DNA of 64,000 nt, from the NCBI GenBank assembly GCA_003254925.1, contig QANZ01012798.1:1-64000 (forward strand), in the 5' to 3' direction. Below the pieces are notes generated by a model that was not told the origin of the DNA, did not search any database, and saw only the letters and a program-made list of their open reading frames with translations. Shown piece after piece: positions 1 to 9,923 of this stretch (position 1 is its first letter; the number at the start of each line of letters is the position of its first letter). Made by a program: the position numbers and the translations under genes. This DNA comes from Chamaecrista fasciculata. Its lineage: Eukaryota; Streptophyta; Magnoliopsida; Fabales; Fabaceae.

Positions 1-291
1 ATTTTAAATTTCTTCCGCTGCGCTCCCTCTGTGATTTCCCAACACTTTAAAGTTCAAACAATGTTTCTCTTTCTTATTTGATAAGGAAGGTTTTGCATGT
101 GTTAACTGAAAAGAATGGTGTTTAATTTATAAAGATGATGTTTATTTGCTTATGGTGATTTGCAAGATAATCATTGCATCTTGAAATTTGAACGTTAACA
201 CGATAACAATATCTATAACATTGATACGAAAAGGATTGAGATTAGCGAATCTAATCCTACATACCTTTGGCATTGTCATTTAAGCCATATA
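1..291 (+). mobile_element. Fragment of an older Copia pol gene
   Basis: Bases about 60-290 closely match bases about 4630-4855 of the gag-pol ORF in this window, the stretch between protease and integrase that runs into the GAG-pre-integrase motif (WHC.L.H). Several small frame-breaking differences show that it is decayed. The match stops at base 291, exactly where the LTR of the next element begins. This is therefore the left flank of an older relative into which the younger element inserted. The rest of the older copy lies left of the window or has been lost. Confidence 0.8.
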
Positions 292-1917
292 TGTTGGAGA
301 TTGTGCCCTAGGGCCAATCGTTTTATGTAAATATGTTGTGAACATATTATTAATTTATGGAAGATAAATTAATATGTTATCATGTTATTAGCATGTTTAC
401 TATGATAACGTCCATGATTAATTATGAGATAATTAATCTAAATTTGTCCCTGGTCGATTGTTTTTGTGGGAACAAAAATGAACCAAGACCAGCATGACCT
501 CGGTGCATGAGATGCATGCACTAGATGCTTGGACGAGAGTCATGGTGCAATTACATACCTCTCCTTGTACGCCTGTAGCGATGCCTTAGACCTGAGGTCA
601 TCATTATTCCGGCGTTGCAGTTGTCAGACTTTGGCTTAGTCTAACGCTGCCCGTAACAGGGTAGCCATAAGGGCTAAGTACGGGTCTGGTTGATTGCCGT
701 GCTGAGGAATGTGGATTGGCCAAAATGGGATTTTGTCCCTCATTAGATGAGAGATATCTAACTGGCGCCCTCGATGAGTCTGTCCAGGAAAAAGAGTGGC
801 CACTCAAGGATTGGGACTTACTCAGGGAATCGAGAAAGTTGTGGTTTGGATTATGGATGACATTCATGTGCCTAGTCCATGATCGAGATATCGTAGGACA
901 ATAGGATCTCTGACACGGAGGTACTGAGGTTAAGTCGTTTTAGTAAAAACGATAACTCACGTGTTTTGGGTAGTTGTGATGNGGCGCCTCTTATGAATTA
1001 TTTGGATAAATAAAATAGTTTTATTAATTCAAATAATAAGTTTGAATTCAAAAGATTTGATGGAGATTTCAAAAGATTTGAATTCAAAAGATTTGGTGAA
1101 GATCTCATCCCAGAATCTTTGGTAAATCAAAAAATAAGGAAAGTTTTTTATTTATAAAATTCCAAGGAAAAGGGGGAGGGAGATGGAACATGAATGGTGG
1201 GTCCCAATGAGAGATTTGATCTCTCATTTGATTCTCCAAGATTGCAATTTGAATTTAAATTAAAATATTAAGGTACTATTTTAATTATAAATTCAAGTCC
1301 TAAAATAATTATATTATCAGAATATCTTTATTTTAGGAATAATTAAATCACCAAATTTTGATCTATAAATATAGGGCAAGTCGACTTGCCCCATAATGCA
1401 TGACAAGTAATTTTGCAACCCTAGTTTTGATTTTCTTCCTAAGAGTTAGAGAGAGAAAATCACACCTTTGCACCCAAGAGAGAAAATCGACTTTCTCTAA
1501 GAGTTAGGGAAAAATCGATCAAGCTCCATAATTAGGGTTTGTGAGAGAAGAATAGGCAAGAAGGAGTTCTTGTGGGGGGATTCTTCTAAGCGCCACCTCA
1601 ATTGTTGTTTCAAGAAGAGTTCTTGAGTTCAGAGGTCTGTAGATTGGTCCCTAGTTCTTTTGGAGAAAAGAACTGAAGACTAGCACCTCGGTGTTTAAAG
1701 AAACTGTTCGTGTGAATTACTGGCAGAGGGAGAACGCTGGGAGTGGGCTCCTTGGACTCGCCTCGTTCAACAATCAGATTGAAACTCGTGAGGTATAACA
1801 CTATCTAAAAGTTTTAAATTCTGCTAGCGGATCCGTTCGGGAATTCTAGGACCTAGGTGTTTATTTTTATTGTTTTATTTTTGCTTCCGCTACTTTAGGC
1901 GCCTAGGATTCCCAACA
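292..1917 (+). repeat. 5' LTR of the Copia element
   Basis: The LTR starts TGTTGG and ends CCAACA, immediately before a tRNA-Met-type primer-binding site. It is homologous along its length to the LTR at 36424-38540, which fixes both ends. The bases before it, ATATA (287-291), would be the target-site duplication, but the right-hand copy is lost. The LTR contains one N at 982. There, about 345 bases present in the other LTR are missing. Short ORFs inside it are not genes. Confidence 0.88.
982..982. other. Ambiguous base marking a collapsed gap in the LTR
   Basis: A single N. The sequence to its left matches the second LTR near 37172, and the sequence to its right (GGCGCCTC) matches near 37518. 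One N therefore stands for roughly 345 bases present in the related copy. Confidence 0.75.
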
Positions 1918-1918
1918 G

Positions 1919-1930
1919 TGGTATCAGAGC
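1919..1930 (+). other. Primer-binding site, initiator tRNA-Met type
   Basis: TGGTATCAGAGC lies one base after the LTR end. It is the standard plant Copia primer-binding site, complementary to the 3' end of initiator tRNA-Met, from which minus-strand cDNA is primed. The same site follows the second LTR at 38542-38553. Confidence 0.9.
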
Positions 1931-3482
1931 CACGCTAGTTCTAGGATTTAAAACTGTTTATATGTACATGTGATGTATGATATGTGTGTTTACCGCTTTC
2001 AATCACGTTTTTGGTTTTACAAAGAATTCCACCGAACAATTTTTCTTAAAAATTCAATCTACAGAAAAATGTGCAAATTATATGTATGAGATACATATAG
2101 AGTCGATTGGATCGACTAGAAAATTTTTCTTGATGTTTTAGGCCAAAATCGAAATTCCTTTATAATTATAGTTAAAAGTGTTTTAATTATAATAATTATA
2201 AAGGTGGCTGAAAATTTGTTCAAATTGTGAATTTTAAAATTTTTGGGGGGTCAATATTTATAAATTCTTGAATGGTGATTCATGGTATTTATAATTATTG
2301 ACAAAGGGTCTAATCTCAAGAAAAAAGCATGTTAAAATTGCACAGACCTAAATTGAACACAATTTTAAAAGGAGTTTTAATTTATGTGTTGGTTACCGTG
2401 TTTGACATAATTGTATGAATTGTTCATATTTGAATTGTGTGGTGTTGGATATGGCTCTAGGAGGTTTATTTCGGTAAATACGGCCTGCGTGTCATCTCCC
2501 TCTACTCTGGTGTAAAATTTAATTTCTGTTTATACCTCAATGTAACTGGGGTTTATTCACGTGTAATTTTATTTTTTCCTTTTAGAAAGGTTCTCTCATT
2601 GGCTTGGGAGAATTCTAGGGTAGATGGGCCATATCTAAACACGGTGTTTGTTTTACATTTAGTTGTATGTGATGCGCTAGATGTATGTTTAGGGTGCGAT
2701 TTTAACATGCTAATTATTTATATATATCGCGCTACAACCACGTATATGATACGAGCATGGGATTTTGTATACGATACAAAATCCGGGCACATGTTTATAT
2801 GTATGAGATACATGGGGTAATAAACATGTGGCATGACTTGTTTAATTTTAAAAAGAGTTTTAAAATTAAAAGTCGGAACCTTTTTTTAATTAATTTTAAA
2901 AAATCAAACCTTTTTAGAAAATTTAAGTAATTAATGTCATCGCTAAAACGCCCTGTCAAAATCTTGTTCATCGTAGAGCGGTGATCGCCTCCGCGACACG
3001 TATCTGCCTTGACCTTGAGGAGACACGGGTGAATGGGAATTTCAACACGATGCCCGTTGAAATCTTGGTTCTTTGAATACGGTGATCGCCTCCGCGACAC
3101 GTATTGCAGTTGGGCCTTGATGATATGGGGTTTGGCCTTCGGCCTCATTGTTTTGAACTTGGCCATTCACATGTTTTACCGAGTGACTTAATGGGGTTAT
3201 CAAAACGGTTTTGGACCTCAAGGCATTAGATGGGATAAACATGCCATAATAAGTATCATGAGATGATACAGTCCCATAAGGATCTAAGAGTCACATGAGA
3301 TGTGATTGGTAAGGAGTTACCTACCTAAATAACTAGAGGGTGCATGATCACCTCCGCGACGGTAAACTTTAGTGAAATATGGATCTTAGCCACTAATAAT
3401 AAATTTCACTGGGTTTTATAAAATGGTGGATACAATTTTATTTTTCCTGCTAATTAAAGCTTTTCATATCTAAATTGTAGAA
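1931..3482 (+). other. Untranslated leader of the Copia element
   Basis: About 1.55 kb without a convincing ORF lies between the primer-binding site and gag, which is long for a Copia leader. It carries a GC-rich motif TGATCGCCTCCGCGACACG at about 2982-3000 and 3082-3100, and a shorter related form at about 3346-3360, in otherwise AT-rich sequence. The first part is homologous to 38554-39059 downstream of the second LTR, so the leader belongs to the family. Its role is unknown; packaging signal or translation control are guesses. Confidence 0.7.
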
Positions 3483-6400
3483 ATGGCAACGAACGTTCAA
3501 ACACTATCACTGCGATCTGTCCTTGAGAAGGACAAGTTGACTGGGACTAACTTTCTTGACTGGTACCGAAATTTGAGAATAGTTCTCACCCAGGAAAGAA
3601 AGCTCTATGTCCTAGAGAACCCCATCTCTGAACAGCCTGCTGCAAACGCTCCAAGAGCACAGAGAGATGCTTACGAGAAGCATCAAAGTGACTCTATGGA
3701 TGTTGCCTGTCTTATGCTGGTAACCATGGTTCCCGAGATTCAAAAGAACTTGGAGAACAAAGGGGCATATGAGATAATAACACATCTCAGGGAAATGTTC
3801 CAAGTACAGGCAAGGCAAGAGAGATTTGAGACAGCAAAGGCTCTATACTCTTGCAAGATGGCAGAAGGACAATCTGTTAGTGCCCACGTCTTGAAGATGC
3901 AGGGGTACATAGATCACCTTGCCAGGCTGGGTTTTCCCATTGTGCCAGAGCTAGCGACGGATTTGATCCTGAATTCGCTACCTAGAAGTTATGACCAGTT
4001 CGTCTTAAACTTCAATATGAATGGCATGGAGAAGACCGTTTCTGAACTGCATGGGATTTTAAAGACTGCTGAGGCATCTATTAAGAAGGCGCCTAGCACT
4101 GTCTTACTAGTTCAGAACAAGGGAAAGGGTAAGGGCAAAGGAAAGAGGAAAGGAGACGCCGAGGTTGGTGGGACCAAGCCTGCGGCTAAGCCTAACCCGC
4201 CGCGTGCCAAGAAGGCAAAGCCCAATAAGGATACAGTCTGTTTCTTCTGCCAAAAGCTGGGACACTGGAAGAGAAACTGTAAGCTGTTCTTGGAAGATTT
4301 GAAGAAGAAGAAGAAGAAGAAGAAGAAGAAGAAGAAGAAGAAGAGCGAAGCCTCTACTTCAGGTATCTTTGTTATAGGCGTTCACTTGTCTACTCCTACC
4401 ACTTGGGTATTGGATACTGCTTGTGGTTCTCACATATGTACTAATGTGCAGGGGTTGAGAAGAAGTAGAAAGCTGAACAGAGGCGAGGTGGACCTACGTG
4501 TGGGCAATGGAGCAAGGGTTGTTGCTGTTTCTGTAGGAACATACGAGCTAGTTTTGCCCACTGGGCTTATTTTGTCATTGAACAATTGTTATTATGTACC
4601 ATCTCTTAGTTCTAACAATATATCACTTTCTTATTTGGATAAGGAAGGATTTATTTGCATGAATGGAAATGGTAGATGTTTAATTTATAAGAATGATGTG
4701 TTATATGTTTATGGTGATCTGCATGATAACCACTATATCTTAAAATTGGAACAAAGACATAATAACGAAATCTATAACATCGATACGAAAAGGATTAAGA
4801 CTGGCGAGTCTAATCCTACATACCTCTGGCATTGTCGTTTAGGCCATATAAACGAGAAACGCCTAGAGAAGCTCCATAGAGATGGACTTCTAAGCTCATT
4901 TGATTTTGAATCATATGATGCTTGCGAATCTTGTCTACTTGGTAAAATGACAAAGGCACCTTTCACTGGCCGCAGTGAAAGGGCATCTGACTTGTTGGGG
5001 ATCATACATAGTGATGTATGTGGACCCATGAGTATCAGTGCTAGAGGAGATTACTCCTACTTCATTACGTTCACTGACGACTTCAGTAGATATGGGTATG
5101 TCTACCTGATGAAGCATAAGTCAGAGTCTTTTGATATGTTCAAAAGATTTCAGAATGAAGTTGAGAACCAGCTTGACAAGAAAATCAAGATCCTACGATT
5201 AGATCGAGGAGGCGAGTATTTGAGTCAAGACTTCATTGATCATCTTAGTAGTTGTGGGATAGTCTCACAGCTTACTCCACCTGGAACACCACAATGGAAT
5301 GGTGTGTCTGAGAGGAGGAATCGAACTCTATTGGATATGGTTCGATCTATGATGAGTCAAACCGATCTTCCGCCATCCTTTTGGGGGTACGCTCTAGAAG
5401 CTGCCGCTTTCACACTTAACCGTGTTCCGTCCAAGGCTGTTGAGAAGACACCATATGAGATATGGAATGGGAGGAGTCCCATTATGTCTTACCTCAAGGT
5501 TTGGGCATGTGAGGTTTACGTTAAGCAGCAAGCTAACGATAAACTGTCTCCCAAATCCCTCAAGTGTCTGTTTGTAGGATACCCCAAGGAAACAAGGGGA
5601 TACTATGTCTACTACCCAGCTGACAACAAAGTGTTTGTAGCCAGGAGTGGATACTTCTTGGAGAAGGATCTAGTTTCCAAAAGAAACAGTGGGAGTAAGA
5701 TAGAGCTAGAAGAAGTTCAAGCTCCACAAGACACGCCAGAGGCGCAGACGGAAACTGGAGAAGTTCCACAAGACGTTGTGGAGGCTGCTCCACAAACACA
5801 AGGACCACGAAGGTCTGATAGAACACGTTTTCAGCCAGAGAGATATTACGGATTTCTCGTGTCCGAAAACAAGGATGTGTTACTCACAGAGCGTTGTGAA
5901 CCCACCACCTATCAAGAGGCCATCGTAGATTCCAACTCAGAGAAATGGGTTGAAGCCATTGAGGCTGAGATGCAATCTATGTACGACAACAAGGTGTGGA
6001 CCTTGGTCGCTCCACCCGAAGGGGTAAAACTCGTAGGGTGCAAGTGGGTTTTCAAGGAGAAAACCGACATGGATGGCAACGTCAACGTCTTCAAGGCGAG
6101 GCTGGTTGCGAAGGGATTTACGCAACGTCATGGTATAGACTATGACGAAACGTTTTCGCCTGTTGCAATGGCCAAGTCCATTAGGATCCTCCTTGCCATA
6201 GCTGCATATTATGACTATGAGATATGGCAAATGGATGTCAAAACAGCGTTCCTTAACGGAAGGCTGCCCGAGGATGTGTATATGATACAACCTGAGGGGT
6301 TTTTATGTCCTGAGGCACCAGACATGGTATGCAAGCTTCAGAGATCCATTTATGGATTGAAGCAAGCATCCAGGAGTTGGAATCACCGTTTTGACGAAGT

Positions 6401-7139
6401 AGTCAAAGAGTTTGGCTTCTTACAAAACCCTGACGAACCTTGTGCTTACAAGAAGGTTAGTGGGAGTACTATAGTATTCTTGGTACTGTATGTCAATGAC
6501 ATACTACTCATTGGAAACGACGTTCCAACCTTAGAGATTATAAAATCCTGGTTAGGAAAATCTTTCTCAATGAAGGACTTGGGAGAAGCTGCCTACATAC
6601 TAGGCATTAAGATCTATAGGGATAGATCTAGGAGGCTTCTCGGATTGAGTCAGAGTACATACTTGGATAAGGTATTGAAGAGGTTCAATATGCAGGATTC
6701 CAAGAAGGGATTCGTCCCAATAAATCATGAACTGACCCTGAGCAAGAAACAGTGTCCGAAGACACTTGTTGAGCGAGGGCGCATGAGTGGAATTCCCTAT
6801 GCCTCGGCCATAGGATCCATCATGTATGCCATGTTATGTACTCGACCTGATGTGTCATTTTCCCTAAGTATGACGGGCCGATTCCAACAAGACCCTGGTG
6901 AGGATCATTGGATCGCTGTCAAGAATATCCTTAAGTACTTGAGAAGGACTAAGGATGAGTTCTTGGTGTACGGTGGAACTGATGAGAAGCTATGTGTAAG
7001 GGGTTACACAGATGCTAGTTTCCAAACCGACCAAGATGACTCATCCCACATCTATCACATTTTTTTCTTATGTTTAAAGAAGGTTATATTGTTTAAACCT
7101 AAACAATTCTCTTATGTTATATTGTTTTCGTTTTTTTAG
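3483..7139 (+). CDS. Copia Gag-Pol polyprotein, RNase H truncated
   Basis: One ORF of 1218 codons. Visible in order: a Gag region (about 1-240); a CCHC zinc knuckle CFFCQKLGHWKRNC (from residue 253); a run of about 15 lysines encoded by AAG repeats (near 4303-4343); protease with DTACGSH (Asp at residue 311); a GAG-pre-integrase motif WHCRLGH (about 449); the integrase core with Asp in HSDVCGP (about 509), Asp in RLDRGGEY (about 572) and Glu in GVSERRN (about 610); reverse transcriptase from about 830; and the start of RNase H (GYTDASF). The polymerase box reads YVNDILL (residues 1003-1009). The family form is YVDD, so a catalytic Asp has become Asn. The last 30 or so residues, after base 7044, are not element sequence. 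Start chosen: the ATG that opens the Gag similarity. The frame is open, but the product should be inactive. Confidence 0.88.
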   Translation: MATNVQTLSLRSVLEKDKLTGTNFLDWYRNLRIVLTQERKLYVLENPISEQPAANAPRAQRDAYEKHQSDSMDVACLMLVTMVPEIQKNLENKGAYEIITHLREMFQVQARQERFETAKALYSCKMAEGQSVSAHVLKMQGYIDHLARLGFPIVPELATDLILNSLPRSYDQFVLNFNMNGMEKTVSELHGILKTAEASIKKAPSTVLLVQNKGKGKGKGKRKGDAEVGGTKPAAKPNPPRAKKAKPNKDTVCFFCQKLGHWKRNCKLFLEDLKKKKKKKKKKKKKKSEASTSGIFVIGVHLSTPTTWVLDTACGSHICTNVQGLRRSRKLNRGEVDLRVGNGARVVAVSVGTYELVLPTGLILSLNNCYYVPSLSSNNISLSYLDKEGFICMNGNGRCLIYKNDVLYVYGDLHDNHYILKLEQRHNNEIYNIDTKRIKTGESNPTYLWHCRLGHINEKRLEKLHRDGLLSSFDFESYDACESCLLGKMTKAPFTGRSERASDLLGIIHSDVCGPMSISARGDYSYFITFTDDFSRYGYVYLMKHKSESFDMFKRFQNEVENQLDKKIKILRLDRGGEYLSQDFIDHLSSCGIVSQLTPPGTPQWNGVSERRNRTLLDMVRSMMSQTDLPPSFWGYALEAAAFTLNRVPSKAVEKTPYEIWNGRSPIMSYLKVWACEVYVKQQANDKLSPKSLKCLFVGYPKETRGYYVYYPADNKVFVARSGYFLEKDLVSKRNSGSKIELEEVQAPQDTPEAQTETGEVPQDVVEAAPQTQGPRRSDRTRFQPERYYGFLVSENKDVLLTERCEPTTYQEAIVDSNSEKWVEAIEAEMQSMYDNKVWTLVAPPEGVKLVGCKWVFKEKTDMDGNVNVFKARLVAKGFTQRHGIDYDETFSPVAMAKSIRILLAIAAYYDYEIWQMDVKTAFLNGRLPEDVYMIQPEGFLCPEAPDMVCKLQRSIYGLKQASRSWNHRFDEVVKEFGFLQNPDEPCAYKKVSGSTIVFLVLYVNDILLIGNDVPTLEIIKSWLGKSFSMKDLGEAAYILGIKIYRDRSRRLLGLSQSTYLDKVLKRFNMQDSKKGFVPINHELTLSKKQCPKTLVERGRMSGIPYASAIGSIMYAMLCTRPDVSFSLSMTGRFQQDPGEDHWIAVKNILKYLRRTKDEFLVYGGTDEKLCVRGYTDASFQTDQDDSSHIYHIFFLCLKKVILFKPKQFSYVILFSFF

Positions 7140-7924
7140 CTTTAGACAATTCCGAATAAAACTTTTTTTTAAAGAAAACTAAATTTTTTGCCAATAAAAA
7201 GCTATCCAAGTCGAATTACTTTGAATTACTAACTGTAAAAGACAATTTTTTTAAAAAAATATTTTTATTTCTTCTTGAATCTTGATATCAATTTTCTCAC
7301 ATAATTAATCATTCTATTTTAATTTTCTCATCATGGTAAATTGTCAATTGCAACAAGTTATTTCAGGTGAAACATGCAACCTTCAATGTTGACATAGTGA
7401 ATCGGAAATTGAAAACGAAATAAAAGTCACTTTGTAATTCATGAGATTAACTACAAAGATGAAATGAAAGAGTCATCAATGCATGCATGTATAATTTTTT
7501 AAACATAAGGACTGAGTTACACAAAGTAAAATTATAAGGACTGTAACAAACTCAATTATACTAAACTATAGGGATGAAAGTATTTATTTAACCAATGGCT
7601 TTCTCATTTCCTCAATTGTCTGATAGTTATGGAATATTGAAAAATATATACATTCTTTGACAAATTGTAGATTAAATATTTAAATTATAGTTTAATTCTT
7701 TCAATAAATGATTGATTTCATCCTTATAGTTTATTTAAATTTTGAATTTAGCCTCTATAATTTTATTGATTTTTTTAAAAAATAGTCCCTAATATTTAAT
7801 TTTAGTTCTTGATGCTTAGTTCTATGGTAACTCTAGACCTTCTATTGAGGAACTAAATACATAATAATTTTATTTTATACTATACCAATATTGATAATCT
7901 CCAGTTCAAGTCAGAAAACAAAGC
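7140..7924. other. AT-rich DNA, no gene
   Basis: No coding signal. Near 7680-7850 there are short 'tttagtcc'-style tracts like the arms of the MITEs elsewhere in the window, too decayed to delimit. Nothing resembling the missing 3' half of the Copia element is present. Confidence 0.6.
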
Positions 7925-8797
7925 TTGAATAGTCTGGAGGGGATTAGGCAGAATGCTCACGTCATTTTAGATAATGTATGTTGGAAGCTAGGTAGGGGTG
8001 ACCGGGTGGATATTTTTAGCAAATTTTGGGATTATTATCTCAGTGGACAACCGTCAAGAATATTGGTGAATGACTTACGGAATCATGAAGACTACACGTG
8101 GGACATCGAGACGATCAATCTTTTCTGTTCTGACAATGATGCTAGAGTCCTTCTCAATGAATCTACGCCGGTCAGAAATGCTTTGGACATACTTTATTGG
8201 ACTCCTTTTTCTACCGGGTCGTACACCACTGCTGTGGGATTTGACTTGCTCTGAAGAATGTACCATCCGGAGAATGGAAATACTATTTCCCCTCAGTTCC
8301 TTTGGAAGGATTTCTGGAGAACGGAAGCTCCAATGAGGATTCTGGTCACTGTATGGAGAATCTTGCATAATGCGATTCCAACCTTCTCTATTCTTTATCG
8401 TCATCATCTCAGTTGTGACATTCTCTGCCCCTTTCGTGGTTCGCCAGACGATTCCATCACTCATACTTTTCTTAGTTGTCACTTTGCTAAAATGGTTTGG
8501 TTTGGTCTTTGGTTTGCAATCAAAATGGGATCAGGAACCATTTGTTTTCAAAGATGGTTTCGGCTTTGGATCAGACGATGGAAGAGGAACCCTATGATCT
8601 ACTATGAGGTTTGGCTTACTATCCTGGTAGGTCTGAATGTCATTTGGAGACTTCGGAATGAGAGGGTTTGGAAGAATTCTAAGGATTCCCCGATTGCGGC
8701 AATTAGGACTATTGTAGCTTCGGTCTCTCGTTATATTAATGTTTTTAGTTCTAATTATGGTTCTAATGATGATAATATTATGCTTCTACGTTTATAG
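7925..8797 (+). pseudogene. LINE (L1-type) ORF2 C-terminal remnant, copy 1
   Basis: This is the C-terminal part of a plant non-LTR retrotransposon reverse transcriptase protein. The first part has the post-RT pattern 'CWKLGRGDRVDIFSKFW'. After it comes a zinc-binding zf-RVT-like segment: WRILHNAIPTFSILYRHHL, then CDILCPF, then THTFLSC, followed by a Trp-rich tail (VWLTILVGLNVIWRLRNERV). A TGA at 8252-8254 interrupts the frame, and the same frame continues to 8797. The RT core and endonuclease are absent, so this is a 5'-truncated dead copy. A homologous copy lies on the other strand at 15381-16175, and the alignment between the two supports the frame. Confidence 0.8.
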
Positions 8798-9261
8798 GTT
8801 CATCGAGCTCAGACGCAAGTATGTGTTACCATGGGTCCGCTTCCTTGAGCAACCCACGGTAACTTTGTTCTTGTCTGTTGTCTTTTGTTGCTCTCACTGT
8901 TTTTTATTATATATATATAACATCGCGCATGATCTATTATCTTAATCTACCATTGAAGAAGCTAAAAGCAAAGAGTTTACTTAATTCCTCATCTCCTCAC
9001 TTGTGGAAGCTAGCTCCCAGAGAAAATATTAGATAAAAGTGGAAGTCTTTAATATTTTCTTTTTTTACGAGAAAGTGGAAGCCTTTAATTGAATTGCTTC
9101 CAATGATGATAACCGAGAAGAATAATTAAATAATAAATGGTTGGAACTTTATTGTGGTCCTACAACTATTTTTTTATATGTTTTGTTCTTTAAACTTTTA
9201 CATTTATTATGTTTTAGCATTTTAATTACTTATACCGTTTTGATCCTCAAACTTTCACATC
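8798..9261. other. LINE 3' tail and AT-rich DNA
   Basis: About 100 bases after the LINE frame resemble the 3' tail of the second LINE copy (shared CCCACGGTAA-like segment). The remainder is AT-rich with no gene. Confidence 0.45.
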
Positions 9262-9266
9262 CTTGT

Positions 9267-9918
9267 TGATAATAGGCCCAATAATTAGGAGACCCAATTG
9301 GCAGAAGATGACCTTGGCCCAGCATGTCATAGGCCCACAAGGTGGGTTGTAAGGGCGAGAACGCCCTTAAGCCCGCTAACGCAGGGACGCCCATAACCAT
9401 AGAGGGCATGGGCGCCCACGGAGCATAAGATCGCAAGGAATAAGGAGACATTCCCTGAACCAATCAGGAACCAATCAAGGATCAACCAAGATCCGTTGTC
9501 AATCAAGACAAATCGCTCAGAGATCCTTCCCATGGATTCTTCCTTGGCCATCAAGGCGCCTTATGCAAATAAAGAAATAGTGATTCACTTATCCTTAATT
9601 GGCAAAACAGTATATTCCTACATGAAATAGGAAAAATTATGATTCACCTCTCATATCACTGAAGATATCTCTTCTTACAATCAAGGAAGTTTCCTTAAAT
9701 GGACTCTCCTCAATGAGCCTATAAGTACAAGATGATAACTCTTTGAAAGGTACGTTACTCACGCTACTCATGCTAGCTCATATTCTCATCTCTTATCACC
9801 CAACACTAACTTAAGCTTCGGAGGTGAATCATAGGGGAGACCCCCTGTGGTTCATTATCTTGCAGGAAAATCTTGCGGTGAACCGGGAAACGACCCTCGG
9901 CCAAATCGTAGTTCATCA
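9267..9918 (+). mobile_element. Solo LTR, possibly Ty3/Gypsy
   Basis: This 652-base block starts TGATAATAGG and ends GTTCATCA, so its ends form TGAT/ATCA. It is flanked on both sides by CTTGT (9262-9266 and 9919-9923), a 5-bp target-site duplication. Near its right end it has the text 'GGGGAGACCCCCTGTGG', a style I associate with LTRs of plant Ty3/Gypsy (Tat-like) elements; that family placement is recalled, not computed. No internal region is present, so this is a solo LTR from LTR-LTR recombination. Confidence 0.65.
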
Positions 9919-9923
9919 CTTGT

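Larger units (their letters stand above)
292..7044 (+). mobile_element. Ty1/Copia LTR retrotransposon, 3'-truncated
   Basis: Parts in order: 5' LTR (292-1917), primer-binding site (1919-1930), an untranslated leader of about 1.5 kb, and a gag-pol ORF from 3483. The domain order protease, integrase, reverse transcriptase, RNase H is that of Copia. Similarity to RNase H stops near base 7044, just after the motif GYTDASF. No polypurine tract or 3' LTR follows. The element is therefore a 5' half left by a deletion and cannot move by itself. It sits inside an older copy of its own family. Confidence 0.88.

Noticed and set aside
604..904. Short ORFs within the Copia LTRs (also 36793-37255)
   Set aside because: They recur because the LTRs are homologous; no domain, and they lie in non-coding LTR sequence.
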